Below are positions 8,801 through 16,583 of a stretch of DNA of 57,088 nt, in pieces; position 1 is the stretch's first letter; every line of letters starts with the position of its first letter. The stretch comes from DASVDK01 sp036381125 [NCBI: Thermodesulfobacteriota bacterium] (GTDB lineage Bacteria; DASVDK01): contig DASVDK010000379.1 of assembly GCA_036381125.1 (NCBI GenBank), positions 1-57,088 of the forward strand, read 5' to 3'. The notes beneath the pieces were generated by a model, which did no database searches, was not told the DNA's origin, and saw only the letters and a list, made by a program, of their open reading frames with translations. Both the position numbers and the translations under genes were made by a program.

Positions 8801-9567
8801 GGCGCCTCCCCCGCCGACCCGGCCGCGCCGTGCGGGGCGCACCCCTCCGGCGATGCCGTGTCGCGGCAGTCCGGCCTCACCACCCGTGCCGGGTTGCCGG
8901 CGACGACGCTGTAGGGCGGGACGTCCCGGGTGACGACGCTCCCCGAGGCGACCACGGCTCCCCGGCCGACGGTCACGCCCTTGAGGACGACGGCGCGCGT
9001 CCCGATCCAGGCGCCGTCCTCGATCCGGACCGGCCGCACGTCCGCGGCCGTGACCGGGTGACCCGCGGCGCGGCGCACCGGGTCGAGCGGGTGGCCGTCG
9101 TTGTCGGCGATCATGACCCGGTCGGACACGAGCACGTCGGAGCCGATCGTCACCCGCTCGGCGACGCTCACCGTGAGCTGGTGCCCCAGGAAGACCCGGT
9201 CGCCCACCTCGAAGACCGGCCGGTCGTGCACCTTGGCGGCGATGAGCGACGAGACGCCGTCGATCGCGACGTCGTCGCCGAGCCGGATCACGAGGTGCCC
9301 CTCGATGTACGGGATCCCGTTGGTCAGCCGCAGCCGCTCCCCCACTCGCTCGCATCGCGCCCGGAAGAGCGGCTCGTGATAGACCGCCTTGAGCAACGTC
9401 CGCCAGAGGCTCAGGCGCGCCTCGCGCTCGTAGTAGAGCGCCAGGTGGAGCGGACGGACCACCGGCAGGCGAGCCGACCGATAGGCCTTCGCCAGCCGGT
9501 AGAGCGCCCGGGCGGTCGGCGTCTCCCGCCGCCGCACGCGCAGCTTGAGCGCTTCGATCCCGATCAT
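8797..9567 (-). CDS. Hexapeptide-repeat acyl/acetyltransferase (WbbJ-like)
   Basis: A 256-residue protein from ATG 9567. A helical N-terminal segment of about 90 residues precedes a left-handed beta-helix. The repeats read VFEVGDRVFLGHQLTVSVAE, VTIGSDVLVSDRVMIADND, VRIEDGAWIGTRAVVLKGVT and VGRGAVVASGSVVTRDVPP. It ends in the typical YSVVAGNPARVVRP motif. The histidine at HPLD is a candidate general base. It should O-acetylate a sugar of the polymer or an intermediate. It overlaps the ligase start by 4 nt, which ties it to the same operon. Confidence 0.85.
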   Translation of the reverse strand: MIGIEALKLRVRRRETPTARALYRLAKAYRSARLPVVRPLHLALYYEREARLSLWRTLLKAVYHEPLFRARCERVGERLRLTNGIPYIEGHLVIRLGDDVAIDGVSSLIAAKVHDRPVFEVGDRVFLGHQLTVSVAERVTIGSDVLVSDRVMIADNDGHPLDPVRRAAGHPVTAADVRPVRIEDGAWIGTRAVVLKGVTVGRGAVVASGSVVTRDVPPYSVVAGNPARVVRPDCRDTASPEGCAPHGAAGSAGEAP

Positions 9568-9633
9568 GCGTCCCTCCCCGCGACTCCTCGGCTCAGGCCG
9601 TCACGGGCCCCGCCGTCCCGGAGCCGGACGCCG

Positions 9634-10437
9634 TCACGGCCTCGCCTCCATGTGGGCGCTCGCGCGCAGGGCCCCCTTGCCGGCGCGGTCCCGGGCCTGC
9701 CCGGGGCCGGCGACGCCGTCGATCCGCGGCACGACGTCTCGCGCCGCGCGCGCGAGGTCCTCCGGAAAGTCGATCTCGATCCACGGCATCCCGTCGGTCG
9801 GGATCGCGGCGATCGGCGTCTCCGCGAGGATCTCCTGGTAGGCCGCGGGGGCCCAGGCCGACAGCCGGCCCTCCGACAGGAGCCCTCGCGCCGCCCGGAA
9901 GAGCGCCCGGCGTCCCTCCCGACCGAACTTGACGACCCCCACGTTCTCGCCGTCGGTGATCGACCGGTCGAGGCGCTTGTCGATGGCCACGAGCCGGCCT
10001 GCCGTGACCGAGACCTTCATCGCCTCGTCGTCGAGCCGCGACTCGAGGTCGACGAGGAGCGCGTTGTCGGAGGGATCGGCGAGCAGGCGCTCGACCAGCG
10101 TCGGGTGGATCAGGACGTCGCTGTTGAGCAGCAGCATCGGTCCCTCCGGCATCGCGTCCTCCGCCAGCGCCAGGCTGTAGAGACTGTTCGTCACCTCGAA
10201 GTGCGGGTTATGCACGCAGCGCGCCCGGCCGGCGCACGCGGCGCGAACCGCGTCGGCGCCGTGTCCGGTCACCACCACCACCTCCTCGATGCCGAGGTCG
10301 GCGAGAAGGGTGAGCTGGCGCTCCAGCAGCGTGCGGCCGCCGAGGACGAGCAGACACTTCGGGATGTCACGCGTGAGAGGCATGAGTCGCCGGCTCACGC
10401 CTGCCGCGAGGATCACGGCGCAGGAGGATTCGGCCAT
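9634..10437 (-). CDS. Sugar-phosphate/choline-type nucleotidyltransferase
   Basis: A 267-residue protein from ATG 10437. It opens with CAVILAAGVSRRLMPLT and a K in DIPKCLL, the NTP-binding motif of nucleotidyltransferases. Later come LLLNSDVLIHP (metal-binding D) and WIEIDFPEDL near the C-terminus. The pattern is closest in feel to LicC-type phosphocholine cytidylyltransferases and to bifunctional-like NTP transferases. It would make an activated donor. Lying next to a CDP-glycerol-transferase-like gene, a CTP-using role is attractive but unproven. Its first 71 nt overlap the 3' end of the upstream gene in another frame, an unusually long overlap for this cluster. Confidence 0.75.
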   Translation of the reverse strand: MAESSCAVILAAGVSRRLMPLTRDIPKCLLVLGGRTLLERQLTLLADLGIEEVVVVTGHGADAVRAACAGRARCVHNPHFEVTNSLYSLALAEDAMPEGPMLLLNSDVLIHPTLVERLLADPSDNALLVDLESRLDDEAMKVSVTAGRLVAIDKRLDRSITDGENVGVVKFGREGRRALFRAARGLLSEGRLSAWAPAAYQEILAETPIAAIPTDGMPWIEIDFPEDLARAARDVVPRIDGVAGPGQARDRAGKGALRASAHMEARP

Positions 10438-11596
10438 CGGTGTTGGACTCCTTGGTGAACGCCGCCGGAGGCGGCGCGAGCTCGAGCAGCCGGTAGATCG
10501 CCGCCACGGCCCGATCCGTGGCGGTCCCCGGGCGGTAGAAGAGGCGCCGGGCGACCCGGCGCCTGTCGGCCCGCCGCGCCGTCGGGTCGGCGAGGCCGGC
10601 CCTGACCGCGGCCGCCGCCTCCTCGGCGGTGCGGACCGTCGTGGCCGCTTCGCGCAGCCAGGTCACGTGGTCGCCGGTGACCCGGGCGGCGCGGAGCAGA
10701 TCGGGCTCGTCGACGACGACGAGCGGCCGGTCGAGGAGGAGGTACTCGAAGCCGATCGACGAGTGATCGGTGACGAGGCAGTCGGCCGCGGACAACGCCG
10801 TCGTCGCGTCCGGGTCGCGCACGAGCCGCACCCGACCCGCCGCCTCGAGGGCGGCGAGCCTCGCCGGCCAGTGGACCCCGGACGAGTACGCCGGTCTCGG
10901 GTCGAACGCCCGGTCGTGCAACTTGACCACCACATCGGCGTCCAGCCTGCCCAGCGCGTCGAGGAGCGCCTCTCCCTTCCGGGCGAGAGACGACTGCGGC
11001 GACCAGGTCGGCGCGTAGAGCACGGCCGGACGCGGCCCGGCGAGCCCGAGCGCCGCACGCGCCGCCTCGCGCGTGAGCGACCCGTCCACCAGCCGGTCCA
11101 CCTTCGGCATCCCGATGAGGTAGGCGTTGCGTCGATCGGCCAGCCCGGCGGCGCGGTAGCGCCGCAGGCGGTCGCGGTTGACGAAGAAGTACGCGTCGAA
11201 GCGCCCGATGGAGGGGTCGGGCGTGTCGAGGCCGTACTTCCCCGCGACGCCGTGGAAGATGTGCACCCGCCGGACGCGGCGCTTGAGCCAGGTCGCGACG
11301 AAGTCGGCGCACACGTAGAGGTCGAAGCGCATGAGCTGCGCCTCGAGGCGGGAGATGATGCGGTGACGGACACCGACCTGCTCGTAGAGCGCGTACGGAC
11401 GGCCCGGCTCCTCGCCCGCCATGTGCCACTGCTCGATCCTGGCGTCCGCGGCCAGCCGCGAGGCGACCGGACGCCACATGACGTAGTTCATCGGCGTCCT
11501 GGCGTCGAAGAGGATTCGCTTCGGCCGGGCTCGCAGCGTGTCGATCGCGTCGTCGGCGTCGCGCAGGGCCTTCGTGAGCCACCGCGGCAGCTTCAC
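10367..11596 (-). CDS. CDP-glycerol glycerophosphotransferase-like enzyme, copy 2
   Basis: A 409-residue protein from ATG 11596. It carries the same family blocks as copy 1 (3492-4742): VHIFHGVAGKYGLD, VLYAPTWSPQSSL, VVVKLHDRAFD, CLVTDHSSIGFEYLLLDRP and RRLFYRPGTATDRAV. The two copies align end to end, so they are paralogues from a local duplication or two-step recruitment. It probably transfers a second phospho-polyol or sugar. The last 24 codons overlap the nucleotidyltransferase gene; the tail from about residue 385 is not conserved and may have been extended by a lost stop. Confidence 0.75.
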   Translation of the reverse strand: MKLPRWLTKALRDADDAIDTLRARPKRILFDARTPMNYVMWRPVASRLAADARIEQWHMAGEEPGRPYALYEQVGVRHRIISRLEAQLMRFDLYVCADFVATWLKRRVRRVHIFHGVAGKYGLDTPDPSIGRFDAYFFVNRDRLRRYRAAGLADRRNAYLIGMPKVDRLVDGSLTREAARAALGLAGPRPAVLYAPTWSPQSSLARKGEALLDALGRLDADVVVKLHDRAFDPRPAYSSGVHWPARLAALEAAGRVRLVRDPDATTALSAADCLVTDHSSIGFEYLLLDRPLVVVDEPDLLRAARVTGDHVTWLREAATTVRTAEEAAAAVRAGLADPTARRADRRRVARRLFYRPGTATDRAVAAIYRLLELAPPPAAFTKESNTDGRILLRRDPRGRREPATHASHA

Positions 11597-11645
11597 GCAC
11601 GCCCCCGTCGCCGGCGCGGCGCCGCCGCCGGCCTCCCCGTTGCGC

Positions 11646-12629
11646 TCACGCCCGCCTCGGGCGGCGTCGCGGGCCGAGCCCGCGCACGGCCCTGAGGACG
11701 CGGCGCGCCCGCTCCACCGCCCCCGGCCCGACCTGCGCCGCGAGGAGCACCGCGGCCCGGCGGGGCGCGAGCGGCTGCAGCGCGAGCGACCGCCTCAGGG
11801 CGGCCGCGGCGCCGGCCGCGTCGCCCCGGAACCGCAGCAGGTCGTCCGCGTGGTCCGCGTGCAGCAGGGCGAGGCGGCGGCGTCTGAGCCACGCGCGTCC
11901 GACGGCGGTCCGCGCGAGCCCCCCGCGGGCGAGCGCGCCCTCGAGCGGCGCGACCTGCCCCAGGAAGCTCCGCTCCACGTTCGTGCGCCCGAGGCTCTCC
12001 GCGTGCCACAGGTAGACGGCCGCGACCTCCGGCACGAAGGCGAAGCTGCCGCGCGCGGCGAGCCTGAGCCACAGGTCGTAGTCCTCGATGACCTCGCGCC
12101 GCTCGTCGAAGCCGCCCACGGCCTCGAGCGCGGCGCGGCGCGCCACGACGGTGGAGGTGTGGACGAAGTTGTGCCAGAAGAGGGCGCGCAGCACCCGCCC
12201 GCGCCGCGCCGCGGCCGGCACCCGGTACGCGAGCGGGTCGAACGGGATCTCGCGCCCCTCCGCGTCGACGAACGTCACGAGGGCGTGCACGAGCACGGCG
12301 GACGGCTCGGCGTCGAGGGCCGCGAGCCTCGGCGCCAGCCCGCCCGCGCGCCAGCGGTCGTCGGCGTCGAGGAAGGCGACGAGCGGCGCCCGGGCCGCGG
12401 CGATGCCCGCGTTGCGCGCGGCGCCCGGGCCGCCGTTGCCGCACCGCAGCACGCGCACCCGGGGCGAGACGGCCCCGGCGACGTCCGCCGTATCGTCCTG
12501 CGACCCGTCGTCGACGACGATCACCTCCACGTCCGCGCCGCTCTGCGCGAGCGCGCTCTCGATCGCGCCGGCGACGTGCCGCGCAGCGTTGTAGGCAGGA
12601 ATGACGACGCTCACGTTGGGGGTCGACAT
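11646..12629 (-). CDS. Family 2 glycosyltransferase
   Basis: A 327-residue protein from ATG 12629. The GT2 fold is clear: SVVIPAYNAARHV, VIVVDDGSQDDT, NGGPGAARNAGI and AFLDADDRW as the DXD. HNFVHTSTVVARR and the FDERREVIEDYDLWLR block give the acceptor side and catalytic D/E. A C-terminal helical region rich in arginine and alanine follows. No Shine-Dalgarno is visible ahead of the ATG, and a -24/-12-like sequence sits only 14 nt upstream. It follows the larger membrane glycosyltransferase in the same direction and probably adds a side or backbone sugar. Confidence 0.85.
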   Translation of the reverse strand: MSTPNVSVVIPAYNAARHVAGAIESALAQSGADVEVIVVDDGSQDDTADVAGAVSPRVRVLRCGNGGPGAARNAGIAAARAPLVAFLDADDRWRAGGLAPRLAALDAEPSAVLVHALVTFVDAEGREIPFDPLAYRVPAAARRGRVLRALFWHNFVHTSTVVARRAALEAVGGFDERREVIEDYDLWLRLAARGSFAFVPEVAAVYLWHAESLGRTNVERSFLGQVAPLEGALARGGLARTAVGRAWLRRRRLALLHADHADDLLRFRGDAAGAAAALRRSLALQPLAPRRAAVLLAAQVGPGAVERARRVLRAVRGLGPRRRPRRA

Positions 12630-12642
12630 GAGCGCTGCTGCG

Positions 12643-12658
12643 AGCAAGTACCGTGCCG
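12643..12658 (-). promoter_or_regulatory. Possible sigma-54 (-24/-12) promoter, weak candidate
   Basis: On the minus strand this reads CGGCACGGTACTTGCT: a GGCAC -24 element and TTGC -12 with the correct GG-N10-GC spacing. Only the first T of the consensus is changed. The expected start point would fall only a few nucleotides before the ATG at 12629. The promoter would therefore give an almost leaderless mRNA, which weakens the case. Confidence 0.3.
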
Positions 12659-12661
12659 CGC

Positions 12662-13810
12662 TCAGGCGCGTGTGCGGATCCAGACGGCGCGATCGCCTCG
12701 CAGGAAACGGACGAGGGCGACGCAGGCCGCCCAGTTGAGGAGGACGAAGACGTAGGCGGCGCCCGCCACGCGCGCCGCGAGACCGCGCCGCCGGCCGGGG
12801 CGGCCGTCGGCCGCGGATCCGACGAGGGCCACGCCGTACGCCGCCCAGTGCAGGAGGCCGAAGACGGCGTAGGCGCCGTCGAGGAAGACGGTGGAGACGG
12901 CGACCAGTGCGAGCCAGGCCGGCACGGCGAGCCGCGCCACCTTGTGCGCCAGGAACCGGCCGAGGACGGGGTTGCGCCGGGTGAGGAGCGCGGGGTAGCG
13001 TGCGAGGAGCTGGTAGTTGCCGTAGAGCGTCCGGACCTTTCGCGGCAGCTCGTGGTTCCCGCTCGGCGCCACCCGGTCGACCGCGATCGCCCGCTCGTCG
13101 AGGACGCTGCGCGCGCCGGCGAGGACGGCCAGCATCGGGATGGCGACGTCGTCGAGGATCGTGTCGGGCGCGATCGGCTGGTAGAGCCGGCGCCGGATGG
13201 CGTAGATGGCGCCGGTCGCGCCGAGGGTGGAGCCGACCGCGCTCTCGCGTGCGCGCAGCCACAGCTCGTAGCGCCAGTAGAGCGAGAGGCCCTCGGCGAC
13301 CTCGCCCCCGTCGGTGTCCTCGAGCACGAGGCGGCCGCTCGCGACCCCCACGCTCGGGTCGGCGAAGTTCTCCACGAGGAGTCGGACCGCCGACCGGCGG
13401 AAGCGCTGTCGCGCGTCGGCGAAGAGGACGATCTCGCCGCGCGCCGCCGCCACGCCGGCGTTGAGGGCGGCCGCCTTGCCGGTCGGGCGCTCGAGCGCGA
13501 TCACCGTGACGCGCGGGTCGCCCGCGGCCGCCTCCCGGGCGCGCTCCGGCGTGCCGTCGGTCGAGCCGTCGGAGACCACGATCACGGAGAGCCGGTCCGC
13601 GGGGTAGTCGAGGGCGAGCAGGTCGGCGAGCCGCGGCCCGATCCGGTCGGCCTCGTCCCTGACGGCGAGCACGACCGAGACGGTCGGCAGGACCGGCCCG
13701 CGTGACACCGGCCGCGGAGCAAGGCGGGCCCATGCCCAGAGGGCGAGCGGATACCCAACGTAGGTGCCGAAGACGCCCCCGAGGGAAACCCAGAAGACGA
13801 TCTCCGCCAT
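12662..13810 (-). CDS. Membrane-bound family 2 glycosyltransferase (processive type)
   Basis: A 382-residue protein from ATG 13810. An N-terminal membrane helix (IVFWVSLGGVFGTYVGYPLAL) precedes a GT2 catalytic domain with SVVLAVRDEAD, VIVVSDGSTDGT, EIVLFADARQ and ILDDVAIPMLA. Three to four C-terminal membrane helices follow. This N-TM, GT2, C-TM layout is that of PgaC/IcaA/BcsA-like enzymes. The Q-x-x-R-W motif of true synthases is not obvious; RKVRTLYGNYQLL sits in its place. It could elongate a homopolymeric stretch or simply be a membrane-anchored single-addition enzyme. Confidence 0.8.
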   Translation of the reverse strand: MAEIVFWVSLGGVFGTYVGYPLALWAWARLAPRPVSRGPVLPTVSVVLAVRDEADRIGPRLADLLALDYPADRLSVIVVSDGSTDGTPERAREAAAGDPRVTVIALERPTGKAAALNAGVAAARGEIVLFADARQRFRRSAVRLLVENFADPSVGVASGRLVLEDTDGGEVAEGLSLYWRYELWLRARESAVGSTLGATGAIYAIRRRLYQPIAPDTILDDVAIPMLAVLAGARSVLDERAIAVDRVAPSGNHELPRKVRTLYGNYQLLARYPALLTRRNPVLGRFLAHKVARLAVPAWLALVAVSTVFLDGAYAVFGLLHWAAYGVALVGSAADGRPGRRRGLAARVAGAAYVFVLLNWAACVALVRFLRGDRAVWIRTRA

Positions 13811-13837
13811 GACGCCTCTCTCGGGTGGTCGTCCCCG

Positions 13838-14014
13838 CTAGCGGCCGAGGAACGCGGCGGCGTCCACCGCCGCCATGGCCGCCTCGCGCGCCGCCTTTCG
13901 GCTCGCGCCGAGGGCCGCTCCGGCGAGCACGTACCCGACGGCGGGCACCAGCGCGAGGCGGATGACGACGTCCCAGTTGAACAGCCGCTTCATACGGCGG
14001 ACGACTCGACGCAT
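13838..14014 (-). CDS. Small single-span membrane protein, unknown function
   Basis: A 58-residue protein from ATG 14014, chosen because a purine-rich GGGAGGGGGG lies just upstream. A basic start (MRRVVRRMKRLFNWDVVIRL) leads into one hydrophobic segment, ALVPAVGYVLAGAALGA, and an alanine-rich tail. I recognise no family. It is the first gene after the good -24/-12 match at 14043-14058 and sits directly between the priming transferase and the glycosyltransferases. A small accessory or regulatory membrane peptide for the assembly machine is possible. No homology can be claimed. Confidence 0.5.
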   Translation of the reverse strand: MRRVVRRMKRLFNWDVVIRLALVPAVGYVLAGAALGASRKAAREAAMAAVDAAAFLGR

Positions 14015-14042
14015 CCTGCCCCCCTCCCTTGCCGGACGGGCC

Positions 14043-14058
14043 AGCAAGAGGCGTGCCC
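14043..14058 (-). promoter_or_regulatory. Sigma-54 promoter ahead of the glycosyltransferase cassette
   Basis: The minus strand reads GGGCACGCCTCTTGCT, matching the TGGCACG-N4-TTGCW consensus in all but the first base, with correct GG-N10-GC spacing. It lies right after the stop of the priming transferase gene (14061). The expected start near 14031 leaves room for the ribosome site and ATG 14014. It would let RpoN and one of the two local activators drive the cassette separately from the upstream genes. Confidence 0.6.
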
Positions 14059-14060
14059 CA

Positions 14061-15458
14061 TCACCGCCCGCGACCGAAGAGGATCACCTTGATCGTCTCG
14101 AACAGGATCGACAGGTCGAGCGCGAGCGACATGTGCTTGATGTAGAAGAGGTCGTACTGCAGCTTCTCGACCGCGTCCTGCACGGAGGCGCCGTACGGGT
14201 AGCGCACCTGGGCCCACCCGGTGAGCCCCGGCTTCACCGTGTGGCGCTGGTCGTAGTACGGGATGACCTTCCGGAGCTGCTCGACGAAGTACGGGCGCTC
14301 CGGCCTCGGGCCGACGATGCTCATGTCGCCCCGCAGCACGTTCCAGAGCTGCGGGATCTCGTCGATGCGCGTCTTGCGGAGGAAGGCGCCGATCCGGGTG
14401 ACCCGCGGGTCGTTCTCCTCGGCCCAGACCGGGCGCCCGTCCGCCTCCGCGTCGGTGCGCATCGAGCGGAACTTGTAGAGCGTGAAGAGCTTGCCGTCCT
14501 GGCCGACCCGCTCCTGCGCGAAGAAGACCGGACCGGGAGAGTCGAGCCGGATCAGCGCCGCCACGATCAGGGTGACCGGCGCCGAGAGGACCAGCCCGAC
14601 CACCGAGATCACGATCCCGGTGAGGCGCTTCACGACTCGCGTGAAGAGCGACTTGCGGAAGCCGTCGGAGAAGATCAGGAACGAGGGCTTCAGGTTCTCG
14701 AGCAGGATCTTCCCGGAGACCCGCTCGTAGAACGACGTGCCCTCCTCGACCTTCACGCCGGCCATCCGCACCGCGAGCAGCGCGTCGACCGGCAGCCGGC
14801 CCCGGGCCTCGGAGAGCGCCACGACCACGCGCTGCACGCGCTCTCGCCGCACCACGTCGAGGAGCGAGTCATCCCCCCCGAGCACCGGCGCCCGCCCCTC
14901 GACGGCCGCCGATTGACCCGGCCCGTCCGCGATGTGCCCCACGATCCGGAAGCCGAGGGCCGGCTGCGACCGGACCTCGGCCGAGACGGCCTGCGCGTGC
15001 GGGCCGGTACCGAGCACCAGGACCCGCTCGTGGAAGCCGTCGACCCGGAGCATGCGATCGTAGAGGAGGCGCCAGAGGATCAGGAGCGCCGCGCCGAGGC
15101 CGATGGCGGTGAGGAACACGCCACGGGCGATGATCAGCCCGGGGAAGGCGAGGTAGAGGATCGCGACCACGATCGACGTGGCCGCGAGCGACTCGAGGAT
15201 TCGCCGCAGGAGGTCGGGCCCCGGCCTCGCGACGCGGAAGTCGTACAGGTCGTTGTAGTAGAGGCAGATCTGGCAGACGGCCGCCACCACGAAGCCCTTC
15301 GCGAGGAGGACGCCCGTCGCGGCGCCGCCCGGCAGGCCGCCTCGCTCCGCCCCGCCGAACGTCAGGACGACCGCAACGAGGATCGCGGCGAGAAGCAGGA
15401 GGTCCTCGACGACGATGAAGACGAGCCGACGGATCGAGTGACGCAGGAGGGCGAGCAT
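14061..15458 (-). CDS. EpsB-type undecaprenyl-phosphate sugar phosphotransferase, exosortase-associated
   Basis: A 465-residue protein from ATG 15458. Four to five N-terminal membrane helices lead to a CoA-binding-like middle domain ([18 protein letters not shown]). The C-terminal bacterial sugar transferase domain follows, with [46 protein letters not shown] and IVGPRPERP. It primes synthesis by moving a sugar-1-phosphate from a UDP-sugar to undecaprenyl phosphate. Length and order match the PEP-CTERM-associated sugar transferases (EpsB/TIGR03013 type). The neighbouring kinase, ATPase and chain-length genes support that assignment. Confidence 0.9.
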   Translation of the reverse strand: MLALLRHSIRRLVFIVVEDLLLLAAILVAVVLTFGGAERGGLPGGAATGVLLAKGFVVAAVCQICLYYNDLYDFRVARPGPDLLRRILESLAATSIVVAILYLAFPGLIIARGVFLTAIGLGAALLILWRLLYDRMLRVDGFHERVLVLGTGPHAQAVSAEVRSQPALGFRIVGHIADGPGQSAAVEGRAPVLGGDDSLLDVVRRERVQRVVVALSEARGRLPVDALLAVRMAGVKVEEGTSFYERVSGKILLENLKPSFLIFSDGFRKSLFTRVVKRLTGIVISVVGLVLSAPVTLIVAALIRLDSPGPVFFAQERVGQDGKLFTLYKFRSMRTDAEADGRPVWAEENDPRVTRIGAFLRKTRIDEIPQLWNVLRGDMSIVGPRPERPYFVEQLRKVIPYYDQRHTVKPGLTGWAQVRYPYGASVQDAVEKLQYDLFYIKHMSLALDLSILFETIKVILFGRGR

Positions 15459-15533
15459 GACCCCCTCGACGGTGCCGGGGCTGGCCCTCCTCCACCCCCG
15501 GCGCCGGTCTGGCCGGACGCGATACCCTACGCG

Positions 15534-16583
15534 TCAGGCGCCGTAGTCGTACTGGTAGTAGTCGGCGTAGTAGCGGAACTCGTCCGTCCGGTTGAGGACG
15601 AAGCCGAGCAGCACCGCGCCGTGCAGCCGATCGAGCGTGCGATCGAGAAGGCGTCTCGGCGTGTGTCCCGCCTGGAGGACGAGGACGACGCCGTCCGCGA
15701 GCCCGCTCAGGATCGCCGGATCGGGGACCGGGATCACCGGCGGCGTGTCGAGGACCACCAGGTCGAAGCGCGCCGCCAGCGTCTCCACGACCTCCCGCAT
15801 CCCGTTCGACGCGAGCAGCTCCGCGGGATTCGGCGGCAGGTGCCCAGCCGGCACGACCCACAGGTCGTTCACCGGCGTGGATACCAGGACCGAGTCCAGG
15901 CCCGCGCGGCGGCGCAGGACGTCGGCCAGGCCGTCCCGCGACGGAAGGCCGAAGAGCGCGCCGATGCCCGGGCTCCGCAGGTCGCAGTCCACCAGGCAGA
16001 TCCGGCGGCCGAGCTCCTGGCCGAGCGCGATGGCGAGGTTCGACGCCGTGGTCGTCTTGCCCTCGCCGGCCAGCGGGCTCGTGACCACGATCGTGCGCAT
16101 GGGCACTTCGCGCGCGTACACGGCGAGCTGCTGCCGGATCGCCCGGAACTGCTCGGCCGCGAGCGAACGCGGCTTGGTGAAGGCCACGAGCGCGTCGTCG
16201 AGACGCAGGTCGGGCGGGGCGGTCCGCTCGGGCAGCGGGACCGACGGGGCGCGCACGCGCGGCTCCGCGGCCGCGGCCGACTTCACGCGGCCGGCCGGCT
16301 CCGCGGTCGTGGTCGTCCTCGCCTGCGCGGCCGGCTCCGCGGTCGCGGCCGACCTCCGGTCCGCTGTCGGCTCCGGGGGGGCCGGCGACGGCACGGGGCT
16401 CGCTCGCGCCGGCGCGCTCGCCGGCTCGGCGGCCCGGGTCCGCGTCGCGCCGTCCGCCGGCTCGGCAGCCCGGGTCGCCGCGGCGGGGCGCTCCGGCTCG
16501 GCGACGGCCGGCAGGTCGCCGGATCGGCGCGCCTCCTCCCGCTCGCGCTCGGCCCGCCTCAGCGCCTCGTGAACCTTGCTCAC
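15534..16583 (-). CDS. XrtA-associated BY-type tyrosine autokinase
   Basis: A 349-residue cytoplasmic kinase from GTG 16583 (VSKVHEALRRAERERE), overlapping the ATPase stop by 4 nt. Residues 35-110 are a low-complexity linker of repeated A-A-E-P units. The kinase core has SPLAGEGKTT (Walker A, about residue 171), CLVDCDLRSP (Walker A') and LVVLDTPPV (Walker B). It ends in a tyrosine cluster, YYADYYQYDYGA, the usual autophosphorylation tail. The SKVHEALRRAE start is typical of PEP-CTERM/exosortase-locus kinases. With the Wzz-like protein at 17747 it should control chain length and export. Confidence 0.9.
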   Translation of the reverse strand: MSKVHEALRRAEREREEARRSGDLPAVAEPERPAAATRAAEPADGATRTRAAEPASAPARASPVPSPAPPEPTADRRSAATAEPAAQARTTTTAEPAGRVKSAAAAEPRVRAPSVPLPERTAPPDLRLDDALVAFTKPRSLAAEQFRAIRQQLAVYAREVPMRTIVVTSPLAGEGKTTTASNLAIALGQELGRRICLVDCDLRSPGIGALFGLPSRDGLADVLRRRAGLDSVLVSTPVNDLWVVPAGHLPPNPAELLASNGMREVVETLAARFDLVVLDTPPVIPVPDPAILSGLADGVVLVLQAGHTPRRLLDRTLDRLHGAVLLGFVLNRTDEFRYYADYYQYDYGA

